Assembly (NCBI GenBank): GCA_040756655.1
Contig: JBFLYN010000014.1
Coordinates: forward strand, 1 to 64,000
From: JBFLYN01 sp040756655
GTDB lineage: Bacteria > Bacillota > Sulfobacillia > UBA8153
Direction: 5' to 3'
DNA: 64,000 nucleotides
This document shows, in pieces, positions 7,958-16,494 of the stretch; within the stretch, counting starts at the first letter, position 1, and each line of letters starts with the position of its first letter. The notes under the pieces were generated by a model. It searched no databases and was not told where the DNA came from. It worked only from the letters and a program-made list of their open reading frames with translations. A program made the translations under genes and the position numbers.

Positions 7958-9033
7958 AGCCTCACCCCCGCTTTCTCGGCCCGCACCCGGTATACAAAAG
8001 CCAGGACTTCAGCCACAGCCTGGTAGAGTTCGGGCGGGATGAACTGCCCGATTTCCACGGAACGGTACAGTGACCTGGCCAGGGGCGGGTTGGGGACGAT
8101 GGTCACGCCGTGCTTTCTTGCTTCGTCCACGATACGGGACGCCAGGAGTTCGCGTCCTTTGGCCACCACCTCAGGAGCGGAGGACCGCTCCAGATCATAC
8201 TTGAGCGCCACGGCATAGTGGACCGGGTTGGTCACCACCACATCGGCCTTGGCCACCGCGGCCATCATCCGGCGCCGGGCCAACTGGCGCTGGCGCGCCC
8301 GCTGGGCGGACTTGATCTCCGGGCGGCCTTCTGTGTCTTTGAGTTCTTCTTTGAGCTCTTGCCGGGTCATGCGCAGGCTCCGCTCATGCTCCCACCACTG
8401 GTAGGCATAGTCGAAAACGCCCAGGCCTACCAGCACCAGGCCGGCAGGCACCGTCACACTGTGAATGGCCTCGGCCACCAGCCCCGCTGCCTCCAGCGGA
8501 TACATGGCGGCCAGTTCGGGCCAGATGGTCATACGCTTCTGCAAAGCTCCCCAGACCACGGCGCCCACTACGGTGACCTTGAGAAGGGACTTGGTGGCCT
8601 CTACCAAGGTGCGGCGGGAGAACAGCCGCTGGAAACCGGAAACCGGGTTGAGGCGTTCGAGCTTGGGCACCAGGGCACCGGCGTTGAAGCTCAGACCGGT
8701 CTGACCTATGCCCGTTAGCAGGGAGACACCCAGGGCAACGGCCGCCAGCGGCCAGAGCATCCCGGCCAACACCCGGGCGGTGGAGACGTACAAGTGCTGG
8801 GCCTGGCTGACCGTGTCCACCATCTGGAAAGCCTGCCAGTGCTCCACGGCAAAGGAGCGCGCCAGCTGGGCCATGCGGGGGACGGTCACCCGTACCGTAA
8901 AGTACACGGCCAAAAGACTCAGTGAGGCGGAGAGCTCGGCACTCCGGAACACCTGGCCCTTGCGCCGGGCTTCCTGCCGTCGCCGCTGGGTCGGAGCTTC
9001 CCGCTTCTCCTGGGCAAACAGCTGCAGTTGCAT
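7954..9033 (-). CDS. flhB: Flagellar export switch protein FlhB
   Basis: 359-residue FlhB, which controls the switch from hook to filament export. Four transmembrane helices, then the cytoplasmic domain with the self-cleavage site, here NPVH (VVVTNPVHYAVAL, about residues 265-275) instead of the usual NPTH. Cleavage between Asn and Pro is expected still to be possible because those residues and the His remain. Starts MQLQLFAQEKREAPTQRRR at the ATG of 9033 behind a strong AAGGAGG. Followed by flhA with ATGA overlap. Confidence 0.96.
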   Translation of the reverse strand: MQLQLFAQEKREAPTQRRRQEARRKGQVFRSAELSASLSLLAVYFTVRVTVPRMAQLARSFAVEHWQAFQMVDTVSQAQHLYVSTARVLAGMLWPLAAVALGVSLLTGIGQTGLSFNAGALVPKLERLNPVSGFQRLFSRRTLVEATKSLLKVTVVGAVVWGALQKRMTIWPELAAMYPLEAAGLVAEAIHSVTVPAGLVLVGLGVFDYAYQWWEHERSLRMTRQELKEELKDTEGRPEIKSAQRARQRQLARRRMMAAVAKADVVVTNPVHYAVALKYDLERSSAPEVVAKGRELLASRIVDEARKHGVTIVPNPPLARSLYRSVEIGQFIPPELYQAVAEVLAFVYRVRAEKAGVRL

Positions 9034-9043
9034 GACGTCCTCC

Positions 9044-9802
9044 TTACCCTGCCGTCATCAGGCGCATCAACCTACCGGTCAAGATCTGGCTTTCGCTGGT
9101 CAGCGCCCGCACGAGCAATGCGTAAGCGGGCACTGACACCGCCAACAGCAAGAGGCCTCCTCCGATCTTTGCGGGCAGCCCCACCACAAAGATGTTCAGC
9201 TGCGGTACACTCTGGGCCACGACTCCCAGGGCCACTGTTCCCACGAACAAGGCTCCCACCACCGGCAGGGCAATCCTCAGGGCTACCCAGAACACTTCGC
9301 CGGTGGCAACTACCACCGCCTGGGTAGTGGCCGCTCCCCAGGAACCGGCATTGAGTGGTATGACCCGGAAGCTGTCCGCCAAGGCCACCAGCAGCAGGTG
9401 ATGGCCGTCGAACACCAGGAACAAGAGCATGGCCAAAAGGTACAAGAAGGTCCCCACCACCGGGGTCGGCTGACCCAGGTTGGGGTCGAGGACATTGACG
9501 ATGCCAAAACCCATCTCCATGTCCACCAGGTGCCCGGCCACCTGCACAGCAGCAAATACCAGCCCGGCCACGTATCCCAGGGCCAGTCCGGTACAGAGCT
9601 CACGCGCCGCTACTACCAGCAGGACCGGGCCCGTACCCGGGTAGACCGGGGATACCACACCCCCCAGAGCAACCCCGGTATAGGCAGCCAGCAAGGCACG
9701 CACGGGCCACGGCAGGTACCGGCTGCTCCAAACCGGCCCGGTGGCCAAGAGCCCGAGCACCCGCATGCTTACAAGAGCCAGATGGGCCAGTTCCTGCGCC
9801 AA
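9044..9802 (-). CDS. fliR: Flagellar export protein FliR
   Basis: 252-residue inner-membrane export-gate component with about six hydrophobic helices. Recognisable FliR parts are GHLVDMEMGFGIVNVLDPN and the QSVPQLNIFVVGLPAKIGGG segment near the C-terminus. The start is set to the TTG at 9800-9802 because GGAGG lies at ideal distance there; further upstream the frame runs through the fliQ end and is not FliR-like. FliP, FliQ and FliR together form the secretion pore. Confidence 0.95.
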   Translation of the reverse strand: MAQELAHLALVSMRVLGLLATGPVWSSRYLPWPVRALLAAYTGVALGGVVSPVYPGTGPVLLVVAARELCTGLALGYVAGLVFAAVQVAGHLVDMEMGFGIVNVLDPNLGQPTPVVGTFLYLLAMLLFLVFDGHHLLLVALADSFRVIPLNAGSWGAATTQAVVVATGEVFWVALRIALPVVGALFVGTVALGVVAQSVPQLNIFVVGLPAKIGGGLLLLAVSVPAYALLVRALTSESQILTGRLMRLMTAG

Positions 9803-9813
9803 GGTGGTTCCTC

Positions 9814-10083
9814 CTATCGCACCAGCGTGGGTACTAGGGCGTAGAGCCGCTGGGTGAAATCCAAAAGCCGGGTCAGCATCCACCCTCCAAAGACCCCCAC
9901 GGTCACCAGCACGACCACGATCTTGGGTACAAAGGCGAGCGTCTGCTCGTGAATCTGGGTGGTGGCCTGGAATACGCTGACTGCCAGCCCGGTGGCCAGG
10001 CTCAGGCCGAGCACCGGCGCGGCCAAGAGCAGCACGGTCAGTAGGGCCTCTCGCCCGATGGTAACCACAAATTCCTGGCTCAT
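9814..10083 (-). CDS. fliQ: Flagellar export protein FliQ
   Basis: 89-residue FliQ with two transmembrane hairpin helices separated by the conserved polar turn QATTQIHEQTLAFVPKI. Usual family length. ATG start with a GGGAGGT ribosome binding site. Sits between fliP and fliR as in nearly all flagellar operons. Confidence 0.96.
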   Translation of the reverse strand: MSQEFVVTIGREALLTVLLLAAPVLGLSLATGLAVSVFQATTQIHEQTLAFVPKIVVVLVTVGVFGGWMLTRLLDFTQRLYALVPTLVR

Positions 10084-10100
10084 GAGGTAAGCTACCTCCC

Positions 10101-10856
10101 TTAGCGGAAACTGCTAATAAGGGACATGATCATCAGGTTCCAGCCGTCCACCAGGACGAACAGGAGGATCTTGAAAGGAAGGGATATCATCACCGGGGGC
10201 AGCATCAGCATGCCCATGGACATGAGCGTGCTGGCCACCACCATGTCGATGACCAAGAAGGGTATAAAGATTATGAAGCCGATCTGGAAGGCAGTCTTTA
10301 GCTCGCTGATGGCAAAGGCCGGGATCAAAGCAGACGTGGGTACGTCGTCAGGCGTCCGCGGCTGGGGATGGCCAGCGATGCTCATGAACAAGGCCAGATC
10401 TCGCTCCCGGGTCTGCCTGAGCATGAAATCCCGCACCGGAGCCATGGCCCGGGAAAAGGCGGCTTCCTGGTCCAGTTCCCCGGCCAGGTATGGTTCCAGC
10501 GCCTGGCTCTGGACCTGGGCCCACACCGGGCTCATCACGAAGAACGTCAAGAACAACGCCAGGGCCACCAGCACCTGGTTGGGCGGAACTTGCTGGGTGC
10601 CCAGGCCGCTCCGGAGAAACGACAGCGTGACCACCAGGCGAGTGAAGGAGGTCATGAGCATCACGATACCCGGGGCAAGGCTGAGCACGGTCAAGAGCGC
10701 CAGGATCTGCAGGGTGGTGACCACTCCCGCCGGCTCGGTGGTGGTCCCAACCTGCAAGTTCACCGAGGGCAGGGAAACTGGCTCGGCCAGGGCCGGGCCG
10801 GCCAGCACCGCGCACACCGCCCACACCACGGTTACCCCCAGCACCGCCCTACTCAC
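10101..10856 (-). CDS. fliP: Flagellar export protein FliP
   Basis: 251-residue FliP. The GTG start at 10854-10856 gives a cleavable signal peptide (VSRAVLGVTVVWAVCAV...ALA), which is normal for FliP, then four transmembrane segments with the signature TSFTRLVVTLSFLRSGLGTQ and the C-terminal MGMLMLPPVMISLPFKILLF. A GAGGGGG ribosome binding site supports this start; longer open frame upstream overlaps fliO. Overlaps fliO by eight bases. Confidence 0.96.
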   Translation of the reverse strand: MSRAVLGVTVVWAVCAVLAGPALAEPVSLPSVNLQVGTTTEPAGVVTTLQILALLTVLSLAPGIVMLMTSFTRLVVTLSFLRSGLGTQQVPPNQVLVALALFLTFFVMSPVWAQVQSQALEPYLAGELDQEAAFSRAMAPVRDFMLRQTRERDLALFMSIAGHPQPRTPDDVPTSALIPAFAISELKTAFQIGFIIFIPFLVIDMVVASTLMSMGMLMLPPVMISLPFKILLFVLVDGWNLMIMSLISSFR

Positions 10857-11193
10857 GATCGTTCCCCCTCTTCCAGGCCCTTTGGAGTCTCTCCACGAAA
10901 CCCTCACCGCCGGTGGTGGGCGCAGCCATATGGTGCGGGGACGGACCGGCCAGCACGAGCAAGAGCGTAATGCCGGCATCGGTGACTCCCAGCAAGAGTT
11001 CCTGGTCGTCGGCCCGCACCAGGCACAGCACTCGATTCCCTCCACACGACGCCGATTCCACCACCCGCAGCCTCAGGCCCGGCCGGGCTCCCACCCTGTG
11101 GGCTGCGCGCCGTGCCAGCATGGGGACTAGCCAGGCCATGGCCACTAGTACTGCCACTACTTGTACCAAGCTCCAGAGCGTCACCCCGCCCAC
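10849..11193 (-). CDS. fliO: Flagellar biosynthesis protein FliO/FliZ
   Basis: 114-residue FliO-type protein: one N-terminal transmembrane helix (LWSLVQVVAVLVAMAWLVPML) followed by a small cytosolic domain with LRVVESASCGGNRVLCLVR and LLLGVTDAGI, the FliO core. FliO stabilises FliP during gate assembly. GTG start at 11193 with GGGGGA upstream. Lies between fliY and fliP; Bacillus has cheY between these genes but none is here. Confidence 0.9.
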   Translation of the reverse strand: MGGVTLWSLVQVVAVLVAMAWLVPMLARRAAHRVGARPGLRLRVVESASCGGNRVLCLVRADDQELLLGVTDAGITLLLVLAGPSPHHMAAPTTGGEGFVERLQRAWKRGNDRE

Positions 11194-11197
11194 CTGT

Positions 11198-12181
11198 TCA
11201 TTCCCCCAGCTTTCTCACCCGGTCTTGAGGAGACAGGATGTCCGTGATGCGTACCCCGAAGTTATCGTCGATGACCACAACCTCGCCTCTGGCCACGGGC
11301 TTGCCGTTGACCAGGACATCCACGGACTCCCCGGCCAGCTTCTCGATGTCCAGCACCGACCCGATGCCCAGGGCCAACACCTCTTTGACGCTCCGGCGAG
11401 TCCGCCCTAGTTCCACCGTGACTTCCAAGGGGACGTCCAAGAGCAACTCCAGGTTGGCTCCTTCACCCCGGGGCGAAGTTTCCTGCAATGGTTCGAACCT
11501 GGGCGCCCTGATGTCCACTAACCCGCCTCCTCCTCGCTTGGAGCCGCCGCCCTGCGTGCCAGCAGTCAGCGCTTCCAAGATGCCGCCACTATACCACTGC
11601 TCCAGGTAGCCCCGGGCGCCATCGCCCAAAAGCCAAGGGTAGACAAGCCTCAAGTCGGGCTTGACCTGTGCTAACCACGGGGAGTAGTCGCCGGCTTCCA
11701 GCAGGAAAGGCTCGCCAGCGGCCAGTTCCAAGGGCTTTTGCCCAACAGCTCCCAGGTGGGCGGCAAAGTCCCGCACCAGTTCCCCCAAAACCTCCCCCAC
11801 GGTGCTGACCTGGCTGGCTGTGAGCTGGTCTTGGCGGGTGCCATGCCCACCGCACAAGAAATCCAGCATGGACTGGGCCATCGCTTGCGACATGAGAAAG
11901 TGCACCTGCCCTGCGGGCACGGCCGGACAGGTCACGGGAAGTACCAGGTGGTCACGTTGGTCGTGACCCGGTGCCGACCCTACCGCCGGCGGCTCTACTT
12001 TCACCCTGGTTCCGAGCGCCACTTCCAGCGCGGCGGACCCGGCCAGGGTAGCCGAGTACAGGAGCCGGGTCATGGCCGGGCCGTCCCGCCCTTCCCGGCG
12101 GGCTGGCGGACGGATCGCTTCGGCGTCGGATGCTCGTAGCAAAGCTTCGATCTCTTCTTGGGTCAACGCAATATCACTCAT
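11198..12181 (-). CDS. fliY: Flagellar motor switch protein FliY (CheC-like plus FliN domain)
   Basis: 327-residue Gram-positive C-ring protein. N-terminal MSDIALTQEEIEALL matches the CheY-P-binding peptide shared with FliM. A CheC-like middle domain (about 50-210) follows, then a Gly/Lys linker and a C-terminal FliN/SpoA domain (about 245-325: LDVPLEVTVELGRTRRSVKE ... VNGKPVARGEVVVIDDNFGV). In CheC/FliY phosphatases the helix carries an E-x-x-N pair; here the aligned helix reads STVGEVLGELV, with the Glu but no Asn, so CheY-P phosphatase activity may be lost. ATG at 12181 behind AGAGGAGGT; overlaps fliM by eight bases. Confidence 0.92.
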   Translation of the reverse strand: MSDIALTQEEIEALLRASDAEAIRPPARREGRDGPAMTRLLYSATLAGSAALEVALGTRVKVEPPAVGSAPGHDQRDHLVLPVTCPAVPAGQVHFLMSQAMAQSMLDFLCGGHGTRQDQLTASQVSTVGEVLGELVRDFAAHLGAVGQKPLELAAGEPFLLEAGDYSPWLAQVKPDLRLVYPWLLGDGARGYLEQWYSGGILEALTAGTQGGGSKRGGGGLVDIRAPRFEPLQETSPRGEGANLELLLDVPLEVTVELGRTRRSVKEVLALGIGSVLDIEKLAGESVDVLVNGKPVARGEVVVIDDNFGVRITDILSPQDRVRKLGE

Positions 12182-13163
12182 CTTGTACCTCCTCTTCCAT
12201 GTGGGCGGTGATCTGGAAGGCCAGATGCTTCCCGCTCCGCCCCGGCCGGGCCCGGAACTTGGGCTTGCCCTCCACCAGCACGCGGATTTCTCCACCGGCC
12301 GGTGTCTCGAGGGCGATGACATCGTTGACTTCCAGGTTCAGGAGTTCCCGCATGGCCACCCGGGCCGTGCCAAGCACCGCTGTGAGTTCCACTTGCACCT
12401 GGGAAAGTCCGCCCAGAACCGTTTGACGGCCCAAAGCAAGCTCCGGAGAGGGCGCGCTCCCGAACCAGCGATGAGTGGACAGCTTGGGCAAGACCGGTTC
12501 CATCATGAGGTGGGGCAGCACAAAGCTGATGGGTCCATTCTGGCTACCCAGCCGCGCCTCCAGTGTAACCACGACCACCATCTCGTTGGGCGCCAGCACC
12601 TGCACAAACAGCGGGTTGTTCTCGATGACTTGAACGGATGGCTGGATGGTTGCGATCTTGCTCCAGCTTTCCGCCAGTACCCTCAGGATACCGTTCATGA
12701 GGTTGCCCAGCACTGTCTGCTCGATCTCCGTGAGCGGCCGCACCTTTTCCGCCTGGCGGCCCGGTCCGCCAAACAGCCGGTCGAGAACTGGAAAGCTCAG
12801 CGTAGGGTGGAGCTCCAAGAGAGCCTTGCTGGGCAGGGGCTTGAGGTTTACCACTCCCACCACGCACGGGCTGGGCAGCATCCGGCAGTACTCTTCAAAA
12901 GTCATCTGGTCCACCGACGAAACATGGACGGTAACCATGGACCTAAGCTGCCCGGAAAAGTAAGTGGTCAAAGACCGGGCGAAATTCTCGTGAAGAAACT
13001 GCAAGACCCGCAGGGCATCCTTGGAAAACTTGTCCGGCCTCCGGAAGTCGTAGATCCGCACCCGCTTACTGGTGCGGGGCACCCGGTCGACCTTGGCTTC
13101 GCCCTCTGCTTTGCTCAGCGAAGCCAGCAGGCTATCAACATCACGTTGTGATAGGGTAGCCAT
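12174..13163 (-). CDS. fliM: Flagellar motor switch protein FliM
   Basis: 329-residue FliM of the C-ring, which binds CheY-P and sets rotation direction. N-terminal LSQRDVDSLLAS is the CheY-binding motif. The middle CheC-like domain includes YDFRRPDKFSKDALRVLQ, and the C-terminal SpoA domain has LLNLEVNDVIALETPAGGEI. Full length. ATG after GGGGGAG. Confidence 0.96.
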   Translation of the reverse strand: MATLSQRDVDSLLASLSKAEGEAKVDRVPRTSKRVRIYDFRRPDKFSKDALRVLQFLHENFARSLTTYFSGQLRSMVTVHVSSVDQMTFEEYCRMLPSPCVVGVVNLKPLPSKALLELHPTLSFPVLDRLFGGPGRQAEKVRPLTEIEQTVLGNLMNGILRVLAESWSKIATIQPSVQVIENNPLFVQVLAPNEMVVVVTLEARLGSQNGPISFVLPHLMMEPVLPKLSTHRWFGSAPSPELALGRQTVLGGLSQVQVELTAVLGTARVAMRELLNLEVNDVIALETPAGGEIRVLVEGKPKFRARPGRSGKHLAFQITAHMEEEVQDE

Positions 13164-13184
13164 GGTACTCCCCCCTCGCCCAAT

Positions 13185-13595
13185 TCACTGGATGACGAAC
13201 TCTACAAACAGCACCTTCCCCACCTGGGCGTGCTCAAGGACTTGGTTGAGCCTGTCTCGCAGGATCCCGCGCAAACGACCCATGCCTTCCTCACCGGTGA
13301 GTTCCTCCACACTCTGCCCGCGGAGCACTGCCAGCACTACGTCCCGGACCAGGGAACCCTTTTCCTCCAGTTCCCGCCGGGCGCGGGAGCCGGTCAGTTC
13401 CACGTCGATGCGCACCCGGATGTAGTGGCGCCCTCCGTCTCCCCGCAGGTTGGTGATGAACTCCCCCAGACTATGCACGGTCACCGGCTCGGTTTTCTCC
13501 ACAGGTGAGCCCATGCGCCCGGTCAGGTAGAGAAATCCGAGCAAACCCCCGGCCAGGAACAGTACTATCAACGTTACAAGCACCAGTCTACGCAT
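13185..13595 (-). CDS. fliL: Flagellar basal-body-associated protein FliL
   Basis: 136-residue single-pass membrane protein: N-terminal helix LVLVTLIVLFLAGGLLGFLYL, then a periplasmic/outer-face stomatin-like FliL domain (FITNLRGDGGRHYIRVRIDV ... VLRGQSVEELTGEEG ... VLFVEFVIQ). FliL encircles the stator and supports torque. It follows motB here, a fitting neighbour. Strong TAGGAGGT ribosome binding site. Confidence 0.94.
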   Translation of the reverse strand: MRRLVLVTLIVLFLAGGLLGFLYLTGRMGSPVEKTEPVTVHSLGEFITNLRGDGGRHYIRVRIDVELTGSRARRELEEKGSLVRDVVLAVLRGQSVEELTGEEGMGRLRGILRDRLNQVLEHAQVGKVLFVEFVIQ

Positions 13596-13611
13596 GCATC
13601 CGGACCTCCTA

Positions 13612-14346
13612 CTACTGGCCGCTGAGCGATGGCCGCAAGATTACCAGGTCCACACGTCGGTTGAGAGCACGGTTCTCATCACTAGTGTTGGGGACCAGCG
13701 GGCGGTATTCGCCAAACCCCACCGCCGACAGCCTCCTGGGGTCGATGGCCTGGGTCTCGGCCAAAAACCGCACCACCCGGGTCGCCCGCGCCGTGGACAA
13801 CTCCCAGTTAGATGGAAACCGCTCGTTGCTAATGGGCAAGTTGTCGGTGTGCCCTTCCACCCGCAAGTGATACTCCTCGCCCCCAAGGAACCGGGCCACC
13901 CGCTCCAGCAGGGACTCGGCTTCCGGCTTGATCACGTCCCGGCCCAGGTCGAACAAGACCGAGTCGGCAAACCGGATGACGATGCCGGGAGTCTCCCTGG
14001 TCACGGTGACTGATGCGTTCAGACCCTGGTCCCGGATATAGTCCTCCAAGCGCTGGAGGAGACTGGCCATGGCCAATTCCTCTTCCCGGGCCAGCTGCTG
14101 CCTCAGTACCTCCGGGTCCAGGGAAGGCCCCTCCATGGGAACCCGGGACCCGGGCAACACTCCCAGTGCCGACTGCATGGAGATGACTACTTGCTGGAAC
14201 TTGCGGGCGTCCACGGCCGAGATGGAAAACAGGATCACGAAAAAGCAAAGCACCAGCGTAACCATGTCGCTGTACGTGGTCAGCCAAGCACCCGCCGGAG
14301 GGGCTCCTGGGCTATTGCGTGAACTGCGCTGTCTCACGGTTGTCAC
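13612..14346 (-). CDS. motB: Flagellar stator protein MotB
   Basis: 244-residue stator subunit. One transmembrane helix begins with the proton-carrying Asp (AWLTTYSDMVTLVLCFFVIL, Asp27 of this start). The C-terminal OmpA/peptidoglycan-binding domain holds the motif VEGHTDNLPISNERFPSNWE with LSTARATRVVRFL. GTG at 14346 is taken as start; it overlaps motA by 35 bp and its ribosome binding site is weak, so a GTG nine bases further on is possible. Hydrophobic-helix residues do not decide between H+ and Na+. Confidence 0.94.
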   Translation of the reverse strand: MTTVRQRSSRNSPGAPPAGAWLTTYSDMVTLVLCFFVILFSISAVDARKFQQVVISMQSALGVLPGSRVPMEGPSLDPEVLRQQLAREEELAMASLLQRLEDYIRDQGLNASVTVTRETPGIVIRFADSVLFDLGRDVIKPEAESLLERVARFLGGEEYHLRVEGHTDNLPISNERFPSNWELSTARATRVVRFLAETQAIDPRRLSAVGFGEYRPLVPNTSDENRALNRRVDLVILRPSLSGQ

Positions 14347-15124
14347 TCGCTCTCACACTTCGTCCCCGGACGCTATTCCTGGCCTGGGGCGACAGGAAGG
14401 CTTTGAGTTTCTCCTCTACGATACGGGGGTTGTCCCCAGCCTGGATGGAAAGAATGCCTTCTATCATGACTTCCTTGAGCAGGATCTCGCTGCTGCTGCG
14501 CACCTTGAGCTTGCCGGCGATGGGGATGAACAACAGGTTGGCCATGAGTGCCCCGTAGAAAGTGGTTACCAGGGCCACCGCCAGCCCCGGTCCGATCCCT
14601 TCGGGCCGGTCCAGGCTGCGGAGCATCTGGATGAGGCCGATAAGCGTGCCGATCATGCCAAAGGCCGGAGCCAGGGCACCCATGGTCTCAAACATGGCGG
14701 CTCCGCCCCGGTGCCGCTCTTCCAGGAAGGCCAGCTCCGTCTGGAGTATGCCACGCACCAGTTCAGCGTCGGATCCATCCACCACCAGCTGGATGCCCTT
14801 TTGCAGGAACGGTTCTTCCAAGGCCCTGGCATCGTCTTCTAGTGCGAGAAGCCCTTCTCTCCTGGCCTTTTCTGCAAACCGGACCAGCGTGGTGATGACC
14901 TCTGCTGATTGGGGCCCGGGCCCAACGAAGGCCTTCTTGACCACGCGCATCACGCCCATGACCTGGTGCATGGGGTAGCTGATGAACGTGGCCGCCATGG
15001 TCCCGCCCAGGGTGATCATGAGGGCCGGCACATTGATGAAACCCTGCATGGAACCACCTGCCAGGATGGCCCAGAATAGCAGCCCTACCCCTGCCACTAT
15101 TCCCAGCAAAGATGCGATGTCCAC
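14312..15124 (-). CDS. motA: Flagellar stator protein MotA
   Basis: 270-residue MotA with four membrane segments (MDIASLLGIVAGVGLLFWAIL, GFINVPALMITLGGTMAATF, MGALAPAFGMIGTLIGLIQML, GPGLAVALVTTFYGALMANLL) and the charged cytoplasmic loop that meets FliG. The GTG at 15124 follows a GGAGGGG site. motAB here take the place that flbD/swrD has in Bacillus. An exceptionally strong hairpin lies just upstream. Confidence 0.95.
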   Translation of the reverse strand: MDIASLLGIVAGVGLLFWAILAGGSMQGFINVPALMITLGGTMAATFISYPMHQVMGVMRVVKKAFVGPGPQSAEVITTLVRFAEKARREGLLALEDDARALEEPFLQKGIQLVVDGSDAELVRGILQTELAFLEERHRGGAAMFETMGALAPAFGMIGTLIGLIQMLRSLDRPEGIGPGLAVALVTTFYGALMANLLFIPIAGKLKVRSSSEILLKEVMIEGILSIQAGDNPRIVEEKLKAFLSPQARNSVRGRSVRASDNRETAQFTQ

Positions 15125-15142
15125 TGCGGCCCCTCCGTCCCC

Positions 15143-15172
15143 GGGGCCGGGTCCGTGGGCGGACCCGGCCCC
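15143..15172. other. Perfect 13-bp hairpin between flgE and motA
   Basis: The arms GGGGCCGGGTCCG (15143-15155) and CGGACCCGGCCCC (15160-15172) are exact reverse complements around a four-base loop. It lies inside the 58-bp space between the flgE stop and the motA start, about 14 bp before the motA ribosome binding site. No T-run follows on the transcribed strand, so it is not a standard intrinsic terminator. It could protect a processed 3' end of the hook mRNA or set the flgE : motAB expression ratio. Confidence 0.75.
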
Positions 15173-15182
15173 ATGCTCTCTC

Positions 15183-16409
15183 CTACCGCTTGAGGTTCAC
15201 CAGCTCGTTGAGAATCTCGTCGGTCGTGGTGATCACCCGCGAGTTGGCCTGGAAACCGCGTTGGGTCACGATCATCTCGGTAAACTCCATGGCTAGGTCC
15301 ACGTTGGACTGCTCCAGGTACCCGGCGTTGATACGGCCGCGCCCGCCGGTTCCGGCTTCGCCGATCTGGGCCAGTCCGGAGTTGTTCGAGGTCCTGAACA
15401 GGTTATCGCCGGCCCGCAACAGACCACTCTGGTTGGCGAAACTGGCCAGGGCCAGCCTGGCCAGCTGCATGCTGACCCCGTTGGTGAAAAACCCGGTTAT
15501 GGTCCCGGTGTTGTCGATGAAGAACGCCTCGATCTCCCCGCGTGGGTAGCCGTTACGCGAGCTTACCTCTGCCGAAGACGGTCCCGCGCCCTGGGTCACT
15601 GCCTGGAAATCCATGGCCGCGGACAGTGGTTCGGCCCCCGGGGGGAATAGGGTGAGAACCTCCCCCGTCACCTCCAAAAGGCGCCCGTCGGTCCCGAAGG
15701 TCAGCTCTCCCGAGCCCCCCTCGGATCCCGTGGGCATGCCTTCAGGGCCCGTAACCTCCCACTCCCACTGGTTGACTCCGGTCTTGGTGAAGGCGATGGT
15801 CAGGTTCACCGGTTGTCCCAGGGAATCAAACACCGACACGGTGGCGGTGCGCTGATGCCCCACTGGGGCGGTGGAGTCGAGGTTTCCGGCCAACCACACT
15901 GAGGTGGTGGCCTGGGCAGGTGTAGCCTGTCCCAGGCTGATGCGAATATCACCTGTGGCCGACGCGTCCTGGGTGGTCAGGCCTGTGAGTCCGGCAGTCC
16001 ACCCCTGGACCCGTCTCCCCCCGGCATCCACCAGGTACCCGTCGCCGTCCACGTCAAAAGCACCAGCCCGGGTGTAGACCAGCCCGGCCCCATCCTTCAA
16101 GACAAAGAACCCGTCACCTTGTATGGCCAGGTCGGTCCCCCGGCCGGTGGCCTGTGGGCTGCCCTGGTTGAATATGGTGTCAATGCTCATAAGCTTCATG
16201 CCCAGGCCCACCTGCATCGGGTTGGTGCCCCCTCGCTGAGACTGGGGAGCGGATGCGCCGCGCAGGGTCTGGCTGAGCACCTCCTGGAACGTCGCCCGCC
16301 CGGCTTTGAAGCCGATGGTGTTGACGTTGGCAATGTTGTGACCGATGACGTCCATACGAATCTGGTGGTTCTTCATCCCGCCGATGGCGGAAAACATGGA
16401 ACGCATCAT
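15183..16409 (-). CDS. flgE: Flagellar hook protein FlgE
   Basis: 408-residue hook subunit. N-terminal rod-type signature MFSAIGGMKNHQIRMDVIGH and ANVNTIGFKAGRATFQEVLS; FlgE D2-type central region (VSVFDSLGQPVNLTIAFTKT); C-terminal helix VDLAMEFTEMIVTQRGFQAN and ITTTDEILNELVNLKR, for axial polymer packing. It has no cleavable signal peptide, as expected for a type III substrate. Strong AAAGGAGGT before the ATG pair at 16409. Confidence 0.95.
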   Translation of the reverse strand: MMRSMFSAIGGMKNHQIRMDVIGHNIANVNTIGFKAGRATFQEVLSQTLRGASAPQSQRGGTNPMQVGLGMKLMSIDTIFNQGSPQATGRGTDLAIQGDGFFVLKDGAGLVYTRAGAFDVDGDGYLVDAGGRRVQGWTAGLTGLTTQDASATGDIRISLGQATPAQATTSVWLAGNLDSTAPVGHQRTATVSVFDSLGQPVNLTIAFTKTGVNQWEWEVTGPEGMPTGSEGGSGELTFGTDGRLLEVTGEVLTLFPPGAEPLSAAMDFQAVTQGAGPSSAEVSSRNGYPRGEIEAFFIDNTGTITGFFTNGVSMQLARLALASFANQSGLLRAGDNLFRTSNNSGLAQIGEAGTGGRGRINAGYLEQSNVDLAMEFTEMIVTQRGFQANSRVITTTDEILNELVNLKR

Positions 16410-16494
16410 CCTGTAACTGACCTCCTTTTAGAGTTAGTGGTCCTGCCGTTTCTGTCGGTCCACGGCGCGGGCCCCCTCGCTGAGGTCCGGCCCG

